NCBI GenBank assembly: GCA_036563485.1
Contig: DATCMI010000001.1
Coordinates: 1,046,001 to 1,110,000, forward strand
Direction: 5' to 3'
DNA length: 64,000 nt
Source of the DNA: Sphingomicrobium sp.
GTDB taxonomy: Bacteria; Pseudomonadota; Alphaproteobacteria; Sphingomonadales; Sphingomonadaceae
How positions within the stretch are numbered: position 1 is the stretch's first letter; each line of letters starts with the position of its first letter. This document shows positions 37,572-45,121 of the stretch, in pieces. The notes below the pieces were generated by a model, which saw nothing but the letters and a program-made list of their open reading frames with translations, was not told the origin of the DNA and did not search any database. A program made the position numbers and the translations under genes.

Positions 37572-38187
37572 CGTGGGCGAAGATGTCGTGGTCAGGCCAG
37601 CCGGCGACGTCGAGCACGGCGCGTGCGGGAAGGAAGTCGAAGCAGGCCTGGGCGAGGCCGGTGCGGTCCTCGCGCTGAAGCCGTTCGTCCAGTTTCTCCT
37701 TCAGAGCATGAAGAAAGCGAACGTCGCTCGCCGCATATTCGCGCTGCGCTTCGGACAGGTCGTCGGCGCCCCAATCACTGGTCTGCTGCTGTTTGGAGAT
37801 CTCGTGCCCGAGCAGTTCCTTGACGAGGTCCTTGAGACCGTGACGGTCGGTATAGGTGCGCACGAGGCGGGAAGCTGTCCGTGTGCAATAGAGCGGGCCA
37901 GCCAGGATGCCGAGATAGGCGTACATGATGCCCACGTCGAAGCGGGCGAAATGATAGAGCTTCAGCCGGTTCGGGTCAGCGAGCAGGGCTTTCAGGTTGG
38001 GCGCCGAATAGTCGCTGCCCTTAGCGAAGCGGACGAGATGTTCGTCGCCTTTGCCGTCAGACAATTGCACCAGGCACAGGCGATCGCGATGGGGGTTGAG
38101 GCCCATGGCTTCGGTGTCGACCGCGATCGGTCCGTCGGCAAAGGTCACGCCGGCGGGCAAGTCTTCCTGGTGCAGATGAACGGCCAT
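37564..38187 (-). CDS. rnd: Ribonuclease D-type 3'-5' exonuclease
   Basis: A 207-residue DEDDy exonuclease. Exo I is IAVDTEAMGLNP, Exo II includes YHFARFDVGIMYAYLG, and Exo III is REYAASDVRFLHALKEKL with the Tyr/Asp pair. Only the nuclease domain is present; the C-terminal HRDC domains of E. coli RNase D are missing, as in many alphaproteobacteria. It is the first gene of the rnd-lptC-lptA-lptB-rpoN run and is divergent from the cold-shock gene. Confidence 0.93.
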   Translation of the reverse strand: MAVHLHQEDLPAGVTFADGPIAVDTEAMGLNPHRDRLCLVQLSDGKGDEHLVRFAKGSDYSAPNLKALLADPNRLKLYHFARFDVGIMYAYLGILAGPLYCTRTASRLVRTYTDRHGLKDLVKELLGHEISKQQQTSDWGADDLSEAQREYAASDVRFLHALKEKLDERLQREDRTGLAQACFDFLPARAVLDVAGWPDHDIFAHDG

Positions 38188-38399
38188 TCGATATCCTCGG
38201 GTGAAGCGGTCGTGCGGCCTTTAGTCCGCGTTGCGCCCGCCTTGCCAGCCTTCCTTTATTTGAGTCACTAGAGGCGCTTCCATTTTTCCTGTAAGGGGCT
38301 GAACCGTGCGTGAGTGGTTTCGCGCGGTGACCGGTTGCGCCATTTGGCCCGAGCGCGTTGGTTTCTAGGGTTTTTTGGGCTTCTTGAGTTCGGACGGTT
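38188..38399 (+). promoter_or_regulatory. Leader region of the double cold-shock protein gene
   Basis: A 212-bp divergent region between rnd and the cold-shock gene. It contains T-rich patches (CCATTTTTCC, GGGTTTTTTGGG) that are unusual here and a dyad around ACCGGT (38331-38336). A long untranslated leader is typical for cold-shock genes. No -35/-10 pair stands out. Confidence 0.35.
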
Positions 38400-39200
38400 A
38401 TGGGTTTTGACAGAGGGCGCAAGGGTGAACGCGGCGGGCGCGGCCGCGACAAGCGCGACAGTTTCGGTGGTGACGACAATTTCAGCGGTGGCGGCGGCGG
38501 CGACTTCGGCGGCGGCGGATTCCAGGAGCGCGGCGGCTACGGCGGCGGGCGCGGTGGATTCGGCGGCGGTGGTGGCGGCGGCTATGGCGGCGGCGGCGGT
38601 TTCGGTGATCGCGGCGGTGGCGGCGGTTACGGCGGCGGCGGACGCGGCGGCTTCGGCGGCGGCGGTGGCGGCGGCGGTTTCCGCGGCGGCGGTGGTGGTG
38701 GTGGCGGCATGCCTCCCCAGGTCGTCGGCGAAGGCAAGGGCGTCGTAAAGTTCTTCAACCCGCAAAAGGGTTTCGGCTTCATCGTTCGCGACGATGGCGG
38801 CGAAGACGTGTTCGTGCACATTTCGGCGGTCGAGCAGGCGGGTCTTACCGACCTGGCGGACGGCCAGCCGCTCGAGTTCACGCTGGTGGATCGCGGCGGC
38901 CGCATTTCGGCTACGAACCTGCGTATCGACGGTGAGCCGATGGCGGTCGAGCGCGCCGCTCAGGCCCCGCAGCGCCAGCTGACCGGGGAAAAGGCGCAAG
39001 GCACGGTGAAGTTTTTCAACTCCATGAAGGGCTTCGGCTTCATTCAGCGTGATGACGGCCAGCCGGATGCGTTCGTTCACATCTCGGCGGTCGAGCGCGC
39101 GGGCATGCCGACTCTCAACGAAGGCGACCGGCTCGAGTTCGAGCTGGAGGTCGACCGCCGTGGCAAGACTGCCGCGGTGAACCTTTCTGCGATCAGCTAA
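38400..39200 (+). CDS. Glycine-rich (RGG-like) protein with two cold-shock domains
   Basis: A 266-residue RNA-binding protein. Residues 1-20 are basic (MGFDRGRKGERGGRGRDKRD). Residues 21-103 are a near-pure glycine region with scattered Phe, Tyr and Arg (GGYGGG, GGFGGG, GRGG). Two cold-shock domains follow, at about 108-175 and 197-264. Each carries RNP1 (KGFGFI) and RNP2 (VFVHIS / AFVHIS), joined by an Ala/Gln linker. Single CspA proteins are about 70 residues; this triple layout resembles eukaryotic glycine-rich cold-shock proteins. The arginine/aromatic glycine region suggests condensate formation, which is inference. A strong terminator follows. Confidence 0.93.
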   Translation: MGFDRGRKGERGGRGRDKRDSFGGDDNFSGGGGGDFGGGGFQERGGYGGGRGGFGGGGGGGYGGGGGFGDRGGGGGYGGGGRGGFGGGGGGGGFRGGGGGGGGMPPQVVGEGKGVVKFFNPQKGFGFIVRDDGGEDVFVHISAVEQAGLTDLADGQPLEFTLVDRGGRISATNLRIDGEPMAVERAAQAPQRQLTGEKAQGTVKFFNSMKGFGFIQRDDGQPDAFVHISAVERAGMPTLNEGDRLEFELEVDRRGKTAAVNLSAIS

Positions 39201-39224
39201 GCTTACCCGAACAAAGGGGGCAGG

Positions 39225-39258
39225 GGCCGGTGGAGGAGACTCCGCCGGCCTTTTTTTT
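39225..39258 (+). terminator. Rho-independent terminator after the cold-shock gene
   Basis: GGCCGGTGGAG (39225-39235) pairs with CTCCGCCGGCC (39240-39250) over 11 bp with one T-G pair and the stable GAGA tetraloop. An uninterrupted run of eight T (39251-39258) follows. It is a textbook intrinsic terminator 24 bp after the stop. Confidence 0.95.
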
Positions 39259-39280
39259 GAGACTTGCTCAGGAGGCATTG

Positions 39281-39646
39281 ATGGTCTCGTCGCTCGTTAT
39301 CGCCGCAGTCATTGCGCAAGCAGGCGCCGCCACCGCGGCTCCTGCGTCCTCCCAGGTCGATTTTGGCATTCGCTGCATGGTCGCTGCGCAAATGGCCGTC
39401 GGACAGCTGGACGGCGCGATGAAGGCGAGCCTGCAATTGGCGGCGCTTTACTATTTTGGTCGCGTCGACGCCGCGGCGGGAGCCGAATTGGACCAACGCG
39501 TCGAACGGGTGGCGCGAGCTATGGAAGGTCAGCCTCTGGGCCCGCTTCTTCAGGAATGCGGGACGTTCATGGAGAGCCGAGGCAGGATCATGCAGGACGT
39601 CGGCGATCGACTGCTCGCTCGTGAGCAGGCACGGCAGACGCAGTAA
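39281..39646 (+). CDS. Exported hypothetical protein
   Basis: A 121-residue protein with a short signal-like N-terminus (MVSSLVIAAVIAQAGAATAA). The rest is helical with two cysteines, in FGIRCMVAAQMA and LLQECGTFM. I do not recognise a named domain. CAGGAGG nine bases before ATG 39281 is a good ribosome-binding site; a GTG at 39230 lies inside the preceding terminator and is rejected. Small exported helical proteins of this kind occur in sphingomonads without known role. Confidence 0.75.
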   Translation: MVSSLVIAAVIAQAGAATAAPASSQVDFGIRCMVAAQMAVGQLDGAMKASLQLAALYYFGRVDAAAGAELDQRVERVARAMEGQPLGPLLQECGTFMESRGRIMQDVGDRLLAREQARQTQ

Positions 39647-39651
39647 CTCAG

Positions 39652-41253
39652 TTACGTGGCCATCGCCTGCAAGGTCGCAACGCGATCGGCTTCGGCGGCC
39701 GGCTTGTCGGTGCGGATCCGGCTGACACGGGGGAAGCGCATGGCCAGGCCGGACTTGTGGCGCGAGCTGGCGTGGATCGAATCGAACGCGACTTCCAGCA
39801 CCAGTGCTTTTTCGACTTCCCGGACAGGGCCGAAGCGCTGAACCGTGTGGCTGCGGATCCAGCGGTCGAGCCACTTAAGCTCCTCGTCGGTGAAGCCGAA
39901 ATAGGCCTTCCCAACCGGGAGCAATTCGCCGCCGTCCGACCAGCAGCCAAAGGTATAGTCGCTGTAGTAGCTCGACCGCTTCCCCGACCCGCGCGCCGCA
40001 TACATCAGCACGCAGTCGGCGGTCAGCGGATCGCGCTTCCATTTGTACCACAGACCGGCGCGGCGGCCGCCGACATAGGGGCTGTCGCGGCGCTTCAGCA
40101 TCATGCCCTCGATCGACACGTCGCGGGCGTTCAGCCGCAAGTCCTCCAGTTCCTCGAAGCTCGTGCAGTCGATCAGCTGCGACACGTCGAAACGGTCCCG
40201 GTCGAGATCGACGGCAAATCGCTCGAGGCGCTTGCGGCGCTCGGACCAAGGCAGCTCGCGCAGGTCCTCATCGCCGTCGAACAGGATGTCGTAAAGGCGG
40301 ACGAACGCCGGATAGGAACTCAGCATTTTGCCGCTGACCGCCTTCCGCCCGAGCCGCTGCTGAAGGGCGTTGAAGCTGGCTGCCGCACCGCCATGGACGT
40401 CGGCGACACCCTGCTCCTCGCCGCGCACCAGCAATTCGCCGTCGAGCACGCCAGGCGTGCGGAACGCTTCGGCCACGTCCGGGAAGCTGTGCGAAATGTC
40501 GTCGCCGGTCCGGCTGTAGAGGCGCGTTTGGCCGCCCGCGTGGACGAGCTGAACCCGGATCCCGTCCCATTTCCACTCGGCGGCATAGTCGTCGAGCGAC
40601 ACGCGCGTGTCCTCGAGCGCGTGGGCGAGCATGAACGGCCGGAAGACCGGCACGTTGCGCACCGCCGGCTGGCCGGTTCGCCCTTCGGCCCAGTCGAACA
40701 GCTCGGTGAACGGCGGGGCAAGGCCGTGCCAGACTTCCTCCACCGCTTCGACCTGGAGGCCGAAGGCATCAGCGAACGCCTGCTTGGCAAGCCGCGCATT
40801 GATCCCGACGCGAAGCTCGCCGGTCGCGAGCTTCAGCAGCGCGAATCGGCCGGACGCGTCCAAATGGTCGAGCATCGAGGCGAGCACGCGCGGCGCTTCG
40901 AGGCGCGATGCGGCGCGCAGCCGCTCGATGGCTTCGGAGATGCGGATGGTGGCGTCGTCGATCTCCGGAACGCCGTCCGCGGCGCTGGGCCACAACAATG
41001 CCACCGTCTCCGCCATGTCGCCGACATAGTCGCGGCTCATGTACAGGAGCGTGGGGTCGACACGCTCTTCAGCGATCGCCCGCACCGCGGCGCCTTTGAC
41101 GGCGGGAATGCTGAGAGTGCCCGTCAGTGCGGCAAGGCCGTAGCCACGGTCCGGATCCGGCGTCTCCTTGAGATAGTCGCCGATCAGCCGCAGCTTGGTA
41201 TTGCGCGAGCGCGTGTAGACGAGGTCGTCGAGAAGCTGCGAAAAGGCGCGCAT
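39652..41253 (-). CDS. ATP-dependent DNA ligase (bacterial LigB/LigC-like)
   Basis: A 533-residue ligase. The N-terminal DNA-binding domain (1-200) includes ASRLEAPRVLASMLDHLD. The adenylation domain has the nucleophilic lysine in EWKWDGIRVQ (near residue 225) and later motifs DGELLV, EGMMLKRRDSPY and WYKWKRDPL. A C-terminal OB-fold follows. The start MRAFSQLLDDL is chosen; an ATG four codons earlier exists. In many bacteria this ligase is encoded with a DEXH helicase, an exonuclease and a phosphoesterase in a damage-response cluster. None of these partners is adjacent here. Confidence 0.92.
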   Translation of the reverse strand: MRAFSQLLDDLVYTRSRNTKLRLIGDYLKETPDPDRGYGLAALTGTLSIPAVKGAAVRAIAEERVDPTLLYMSRDYVGDMAETVALLWPSAADGVPEIDDATIRISEAIERLRAASRLEAPRVLASMLDHLDASGRFALLKLATGELRVGINARLAKQAFADAFGLQVEAVEEVWHGLAPPFTELFDWAEGRTGQPAVRNVPVFRPFMLAHALEDTRVSLDDYAAEWKWDGIRVQLVHAGGQTRLYSRTGDDISHSFPDVAEAFRTPGVLDGELLVRGEEQGVADVHGGAAASFNALQQRLGRKAVSGKMLSSYPAFVRLYDILFDGDEDLRELPWSERRKRLERFAVDLDRDRFDVSQLIDCTSFEELEDLRLNARDVSIEGMMLKRRDSPYVGGRRAGLWYKWKRDPLTADCVLMYAARGSGKRSSYYSDYTFGCWSDGGELLPVGKAYFGFTDEELKWLDRWIRSHTVQRFGPVREVEKALVLEVAFDSIHASSRHKSGLAMRFPRVSRIRTDKPAAEADRVATLQAMAT

Positions 41254-41292
41254 CGCGCAGCACAATGCGCGAGCCGCGTTGCGGTGCCGAAA

Positions 41293-41601
41293 CTAGTGCA
41301 GGCGCAGTGCGAGCGCGGCGAGGATCGTGTTGCAGTCGCCGTCGGAACGGCTGTCGAGCGCTTCGTCGACATGTTCGAGGCAGCTGCTCATCGCCACGCG
41401 ATGACCCGGCAGGAGGGCCAGCTGCGCCGAGCAGCGGGCGAGGCCTTCAAGCGCTGCGAGGCCGTTGTCGGCGGCGAGTTGGCGGATCGCGTCCATCCTG
41501 GCGTGGAGGTCAAGAGGGGAGAGCTGCGGACCGGCGTTTCGAATCTCCGCGACGCGGGCGCCGACCGTGAGCCGGACATTTGCGAGCGGATCGATTGCCA
41601 T
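41293..41601 (-). CDS. Conserved hypothetical helical protein
   Basis: A 102-residue protein with no signal or membrane segment, predicted all-helical, with three cysteines ([24 protein letters not shown]). I do not recognise the family. It lies 39 bp upstream of the ligase in the same direction, so the two may be co-transcribed. ATG at 41601 is the first start; an overlapping minus-strand frame at 41388-41624 looks like a shadow. Confidence 0.55.
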   Translation of the reverse strand: MAIDPLANVRLTVGARVAEIRNAGPQLSPLDLHARMDAIRQLAADNGLAALEGLARCSAQLALLPGHRVAMSSCLEHVDEALDSRSDGDCNTILAALALRLH

Positions 41602-41708
41602 GGCCTTGCCTCCTGCTCAGCCAAGGTCTCGCACTTTGGTTAAGGCGTCGTTACAGCGCTGTGTCGGTTGACAGAATCGATGCGCTCGGCCATGGAGCCG
41701 GCGATTTC

Positions 41709-41736
41709 GAGCGGCGCGCAGCCGCTCTTCTTTTTT
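41709..41736 (+). terminator. Terminator-like hairpin in the leader of rpmG
   Basis: GAGCGGC (41709-41715) and GCCGCTC (41721-41727) form a perfect 7-bp stem with the loop GCGCA, followed by TTCTTTTTT. This is a complete intrinsic terminator shape ending 17 bp before the rpmG ATG. TTGACA at 41668-41673 could be a -35 element upstream, which would place the hairpin in the rpmG message as an attenuator. Otherwise it ends a transcript entering from upstream. Confidence 0.65.
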
Positions 41737-41753
41737 CAGATCGGGAATTTTCC

Positions 41754-41921
41754 ATGGCGAAGCCGGCAACGGTCAAGATCAAGCTCGTCAGCAGCGCGGA
41801 CACGGGTTTCTTCTACGTGACGAAGAAGAATCCGCGCACGCAGACGGAAAAGCTGAGCTTCCGCAAGTATGATCCGGTCGCGCGCAAGCACGTCGACTTC
41901 AAGGAAGCGAAGATCAAGTGA
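41754..41921 (+). CDS. rpmG: 50S ribosomal protein L33
   Basis: A 55-residue L33 beginning [21 protein letters not shown] and containing YVTKKNPRT and [19 protein letters not shown]. The zinc cysteines of the C+ form are absent, so it is the zinc-free type found in most Proteobacteria. Its reading frame is open far upstream; ATG 41754 is fixed by homology. A terminator-like hairpin precedes it. Confidence 0.98.
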   Translation: MAKPATVKIKLVSSADTGFFYVTKKNPRTQTEKLSFRKYDPVARKHVDFKEAKIK

Positions 41922-41990
41922 GCCTGACGGCGTAGCCGTTCAGGACTCATCCGCGCAGCAGCGGGGATCCAGCAAAACTACAAAACTGCA

Positions 41991-42008
41991 CTCCTGCGCT
42001 CGCAGGAG
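41991..42008 (-). terminator. Weak terminator hairpin downstream of divK
   Basis: CTCCTGC (41991-41997) and GCAGGAG (42002-42008) form a perfect 7-bp stem with a 4-nt loop, 3 bp past the divK stop. On the minus strand it is followed by TGCAGTTTTGTAGTTTTGC, a T-rich but broken run. It probably gives partial termination of divK. Confidence 0.5.
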
Positions 42009-42011
42009 CGC

Positions 42012-42401
42012 TCAGCCCTGCGCGGTTTCCGCTGGCGTGGGCTGCAGCAGTTCGTCAACCGTCTGGACGAACTTCACCACCGAAATCGGTTTCGACACAT
42101 AGGCTTGGGCACCCGCACCGCGGATCCGCTCCTCGTCGCCCTGTGCCGAATAGGCCGTCACTGCCATGATCGGCACCTCTGCCAGCGCTTCGTCGCGGCG
42201 AATCATCCGGATCAATTCCAGGCCGCTGACGTGCGGCAGCTGGATGTCGGTGATCACCAGGTCCGGTGAAAAGGCACGGGCAGCGTCGAGCGCAATACGA
42301 CTGTCGGTCACCGCCTCGGGCTCATGGCCATGTGCGGCGAGAAGGTCGCAGAACAGCTTGATGTTCAGCGCATTGTCCTCGACGATCAGGATCTTGGCCA
42401 A
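42012..42401 (-). CDS. divK: Single-domain response regulator DivK
   Basis: A 129-residue receiver domain with no output domain. The acidic pair is Glu8/Asp9, the phosphoacceptor is Asp52 (VITDIQLPHVSG), the switch threonine Thr82, and the conserved lysine Lys104 (YVSKPI). It is a close match to DivK of the Caulobacter cell-cycle network. It lies divergent to the DUF3572 gene, an arrangement common in alphaproteobacteria. Confidence 0.9.
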   Translation of the reverse strand: MAKILIVEDNALNIKLFCDLLAAHGHEPEAVTDSRIALDAARAFSPDLVITDIQLPHVSGLELIRMIRRDEALAEVPIMAVTAYSAQGDEERIRGAGAQAYVSKPISVVKFVQTVDELLQPTPAETAQG

Positions 42402-42438
42402 TCTGCTTCCCTCAAGCCTTCACGCACCATCTTAAGCC

Positions 42439-42714
42439 GTGCAGCGCGAATCGCATAATGATCCGCATGCGCTCGCTCTCGCGGCGCTCGCGGCAACGCT
42501 CGGCGACGGCCGCCGGGCCCAGCGCTTCCTCGACTTGACTGGAATTGGGACGGACGAGCTCCGCGCCCGCGCGGGGAACGCCGATCTCCTTGCCGGGCTG
42601 GTCCGCTTTCTCGAGGCGCACGAGCCGGACCTGATCGATGTCGCGGAGGAGCTTGGCGTGACGCCCGAACTGCTCGTAGACGCGCGCCGCAAGCTCGAGG
42701 AAGGACGCCAATGA
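42439..42714 (+). CDS. DUF3572 family protein
   Basis: A 91-residue helical protein of DUF3572, with HALALAALAATLGDGRRAQRFLDLTGIG and LLVDARRKLEEG. Its function is unknown. It repeatedly occurs beside divK, as here. GTG at 42439 is the only sensible start. Its stop overlaps the SDR start (ATGA). Confidence 0.9.
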   Translation: MQRESHNDPHALALAALAATLGDGRRAQRFLDLTGIGTDELRARAGNADLLAGLVRFLEAHEPDLIDVAEELGVTPELLVDARRKLEEGRQ

Positions 42715-43448
42715 AGACCATCCTGATCACCGGCGCGACGGCCGGCTTCGGCGAAGCGGCGGCGCGCAAGTTCGTCGCCGGCGGCTGGCAGGCGATCGGC
42801 ACGGGCCGCCGCGGCGACCGCCTCAGGAACCTTCAGGATGAGCTCGGCGACGCCTTTCTCCCGCTCGAGGTGGACATGCGCGACGTCGCTGCCCTCGAAG
42901 ATCTCGCGAATCTCTCCGGGCGCTGGGCGGACATCGACCTGCTGCTCAACAATGCCGGCCTCGCGCCGCCGATGACCGACCTCCAGGACTCCGAGTGGGA
43001 CAAAATCGAGACGGTCATCGACACCAACGTCACCGGGCTGGTCGCGCTCACGCGGGCGCTCCTGCCCAAGCTGATTGAGCGCAAGGGCCAGGTGATCAAC
43101 CTCTCGTCCGTCGCGGGTACCTACCCGTACAAAGGCGGCGCGGTGTACGGCGCCAGCAAGGCGTTCGTCCGCCAATTCTCGCTCGACCTGCGCTGCGACC
43201 TTGCCGGCACTGGCGTGCGGGTCACATCCATCGAGCCGGGGATGGCGGAAACGGAATTCACGATCGTCCGCACCGGCGGCGACGAAGAAGCGTCGCGCAA
43301 GCTCTACTCCGGCATGAACCCGATGACGGCGGACGATCTCGCCGACCTCTTCTGGTGGCTCGCGAACCTGCCGCCGCACCTCAACATTAATACGATCGAG
43401 CTGATGCCGGTCAGCCAGAGCTTCGCGGGCTTCACGGTCACCCGCTAG
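42711..43448 (+). CDS. SDR family NAD(P)-dependent oxidoreductase (YdfG-like)
   Basis: A 245-residue classical SDR. Cofactor motif TGATAGFGEAAARKF lies at residues 7-21, NNAG appears in LLLNNAGLAPP, the catalytic serine in INLSSVAGTYP, and YGASK near residue 146. The GTGRRGDRL stretch after the first helix suggests NADP preference. It resembles YdfG, which oxidises 3-hydroxy acids such as serine or 3-hydroxypropionate. It is coupled to the DUF3572 gene. Confidence 0.92.
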   Translation: MKTILITGATAGFGEAAARKFVAGGWQAIGTGRRGDRLRNLQDELGDAFLPLEVDMRDVAALEDLANLSGRWADIDLLLNNAGLAPPMTDLQDSEWDKIETVIDTNVTGLVALTRALLPKLIERKGQVINLSSVAGTYPYKGGAVYGASKAFVRQFSLDLRCDLAGTGVRVTSIEPGMAETEFTIVRTGGDEEASRKLYSGMNPMTADDLADLFWWLANLPPHLNINTIELMPVSQSFAGFTVTR

Positions 43449-43486
43449 GGTTGATTCGTGCGCGCGCGAGTGCTTGTGCGCTGCGC

Positions 43487-43948
43487 ATGAGCATCGACCA
43501 GCGCCTATCCGAACTCGGGATCACCTTGCCCGAGGCCGCCGCCCCCGTCGCATCCTATGTTCCAGCCGTGCAAGCTGGCGGGCTGCTCCACATCTCGGGC
43601 CAGATCAGCTTCGCCGAGGACAAGAGCCTGATCACCGGAAGGCTGGGCGAGGACATGGACGTGGATGCCGGCATCGCCGCGGCGCGCCGCTGCGGGATCA
43701 TGCTGCTGGCCCAGATCAAGGCAGCGCTCGGCTCGCTGGACCGGGTCGAGCGGATCGTAAAGCTCGGCGTGTTCGTGAACAGCGCGCCGTCGTTCACCGA
43801 CCAGCCGAAGGTCGCCAACGGCGCGTCCGAGCTGATGCAGGAAGTGTTCGGCGAGCCCGGCCGCCATGCCCGCAGCGCAGTCGGCGTCGCCGCCTTGCCG
43901 CTCGGCGTCGCCGTCGAGGTCGATGCGATCGTTGCGGTGAAGGGCTAG
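43487..43948 (+). CDS. RidA family protein
   Basis: A 153-residue YjgF/RidA-like protein, longer than the 130-residue enamine deaminase and closer to the group with VASYVPAVQAGGLLHISGQI and ARSAVGVAALPLGVAVEVDAI. The arginine that binds substrate carboxylate in RidA is present in RSAVG. It may hydrolyse reactive imines. ATG 43487 is preferred; the frame opens 36 bp upstream. It lies 38 bp after the SDR. Confidence 0.88.
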   Translation: MSIDQRLSELGITLPEAAAPVASYVPAVQAGGLLHISGQISFAEDKSLITGRLGEDMDVDAGIAAARRCGIMLLAQIKAALGSLDRVERIVKLGVFVNSAPSFTDQPKVANGASELMQEVFGEPGRHARSAVGVAALPLGVAVEVDAIVAVKG

Positions 43949-43981
43949 CTGATCCGCTCCGGCCACCCCACCTCAAGGGAA

Positions 43982-45121
43982 ATGGCCGACCGCGAACAGG
44001 AAATCACTGCCAAGATCGCGTCGGGGGTTGCCGGGCTGAACGGCAGCGCCTGGGATCGGTTGGCCGGCGACGATCCGTTCCTCAGTCATGCGTTCCTGTC
44101 GACGCTCGAAGATTCGGGGAGCGTCGGCCCTGGTACGGGCTGGACTCCCGCGCCGGTGCTGGTCGAGGACGAAGCCGAGCACCTGCTCGCCGCCGCTCCT
44201 GCTTATTTGAAGACTCACAGCCAGGGCGAATATGTGTTCGACCACGGCTGGGCCGACGCGTGGGAGCGGGCGGGTGGCCAATATTATCCGAAGCTACAGG
44301 TCGCGGTCCCGTTCACGCCGGTGCCCGGACCACGCCTGCTCGGGTCGCGGCCGCAGCAGCTGCTTGCTGCACTGGAAGCAGTGACCGTTCAGAACGAGCT
44401 ATCGTCGGCGCACATCACCTTCGCCGATGAGCCCGGTGCGGCAGCCGCAGAGCAGCGCGGATGGCTGATCCGCCACGGCGTCCAATATCATTGGCACAAT
44501 CGCGGCTACTCGAGCTTCGACGATTTCCTCGCCGCCTTGTCGAGCCGCAAGCGCAAGTCGATCCGCAAGGAGCGTGCGGCCGCGCGGGAGGGGCTGGAGT
44601 TCCGGGCGCTTCGCGGCGCCGAGATCGGCCGCGACGAGTGGGATGCGATGTGGGTCTTTTATCAGGATACCGGCTCCCGGAAGTGGGGGCGGCCCTATCT
44701 TACGCGCGCCTTTTTCGACCTGATCGGCGAGCGCATGGCCGACCGGCTACTCCTCTTCCTCGCCTGCCGCGACGGGCGGCCGATCGCAGGGGCGCTCAAC
44801 TTCATCGGCGGCGATACGCTATACGGCCGCTACTGGGGCACGATCGACGAAGTGCCGTTCCTCCACTTCGAGCTCTGCTATTACCAGGCGATCGAGTGGG
44901 CGTGTCAGCACCAGCTCGCCTCGGTGCAGGCCGGCGCCCAAGGCGAACACAAGGTCGCGCGGGGCTACGAGCCGGTGATTACGCGCAGCGCCCACTTCCT
45001 GCCGAACCCCAGCTTCCGCGATGCGGTGTCAGCGTTCCTCGAGGACGAACGCGCAGCGGTCGCAGCCGAGGTCGAGTGGCTGCGGCGCGACCTGCCCTAC
45101 CGCTCGTCCGCTTCCGAATAG
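43982..45121 (+). CDS. GNAT-fold family protein (DUF482, FemAB-like)
   Basis: A 379-residue protein of the DUF482 group related to the FemX/GNAT superfamily. Landmarks are FLSHAFLSTLEDSGSVG, PAYLKTHSQGEYVFDHGWADA, RKRKSIRKERAAAREGLEF and VQAGAQGEHKVARGYEP, all typical. The substrate is unknown; FemAB relatives transfer amino acids to cell-wall precursors. It converges with the isoaspartyl peptidase gene and overlaps it by 25 bp. Confidence 0.9.
   Translation: MADREQEITAKIASGVAGLNGSAWDRLAGDDPFLSHAFLSTLEDSGSVGPGTGWTPAPVLVEDEAEHLLAAAPAYLKTHSQGEYVFDHGWADAWERAGGQYYPKLQVAVPFTPVPGPRLLGSRPQQLLAALEAVTVQNELSSAHITFADEPGAAAAEQRGWLIRHGVQYHWHNRGYSSFDDFLAALSSRKRKSIRKERAAAREGLEFRALRGAEIGRDEWDAMWVFYQDTGSRKWGRPYLTRAFFDLIGERMADRLLLFLACRDGRPIAGALNFIGGDTLYGRYWGTIDEVPFLHFELCYYQAIEWACQHQLASVQAGAQGEHKVARGYEPVITRSAHFLPNPSFRDAVSAFLEDERAAVAAEVEWLRRDLPYRSSASE

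Noticed and set aside
38480..38710. Repetitive DNA resembling a CRISPR or minisatellite
   Set aside because: The repeats are glycine codons inside an open frame that continues into two cold-shock domains; there are no spacers.
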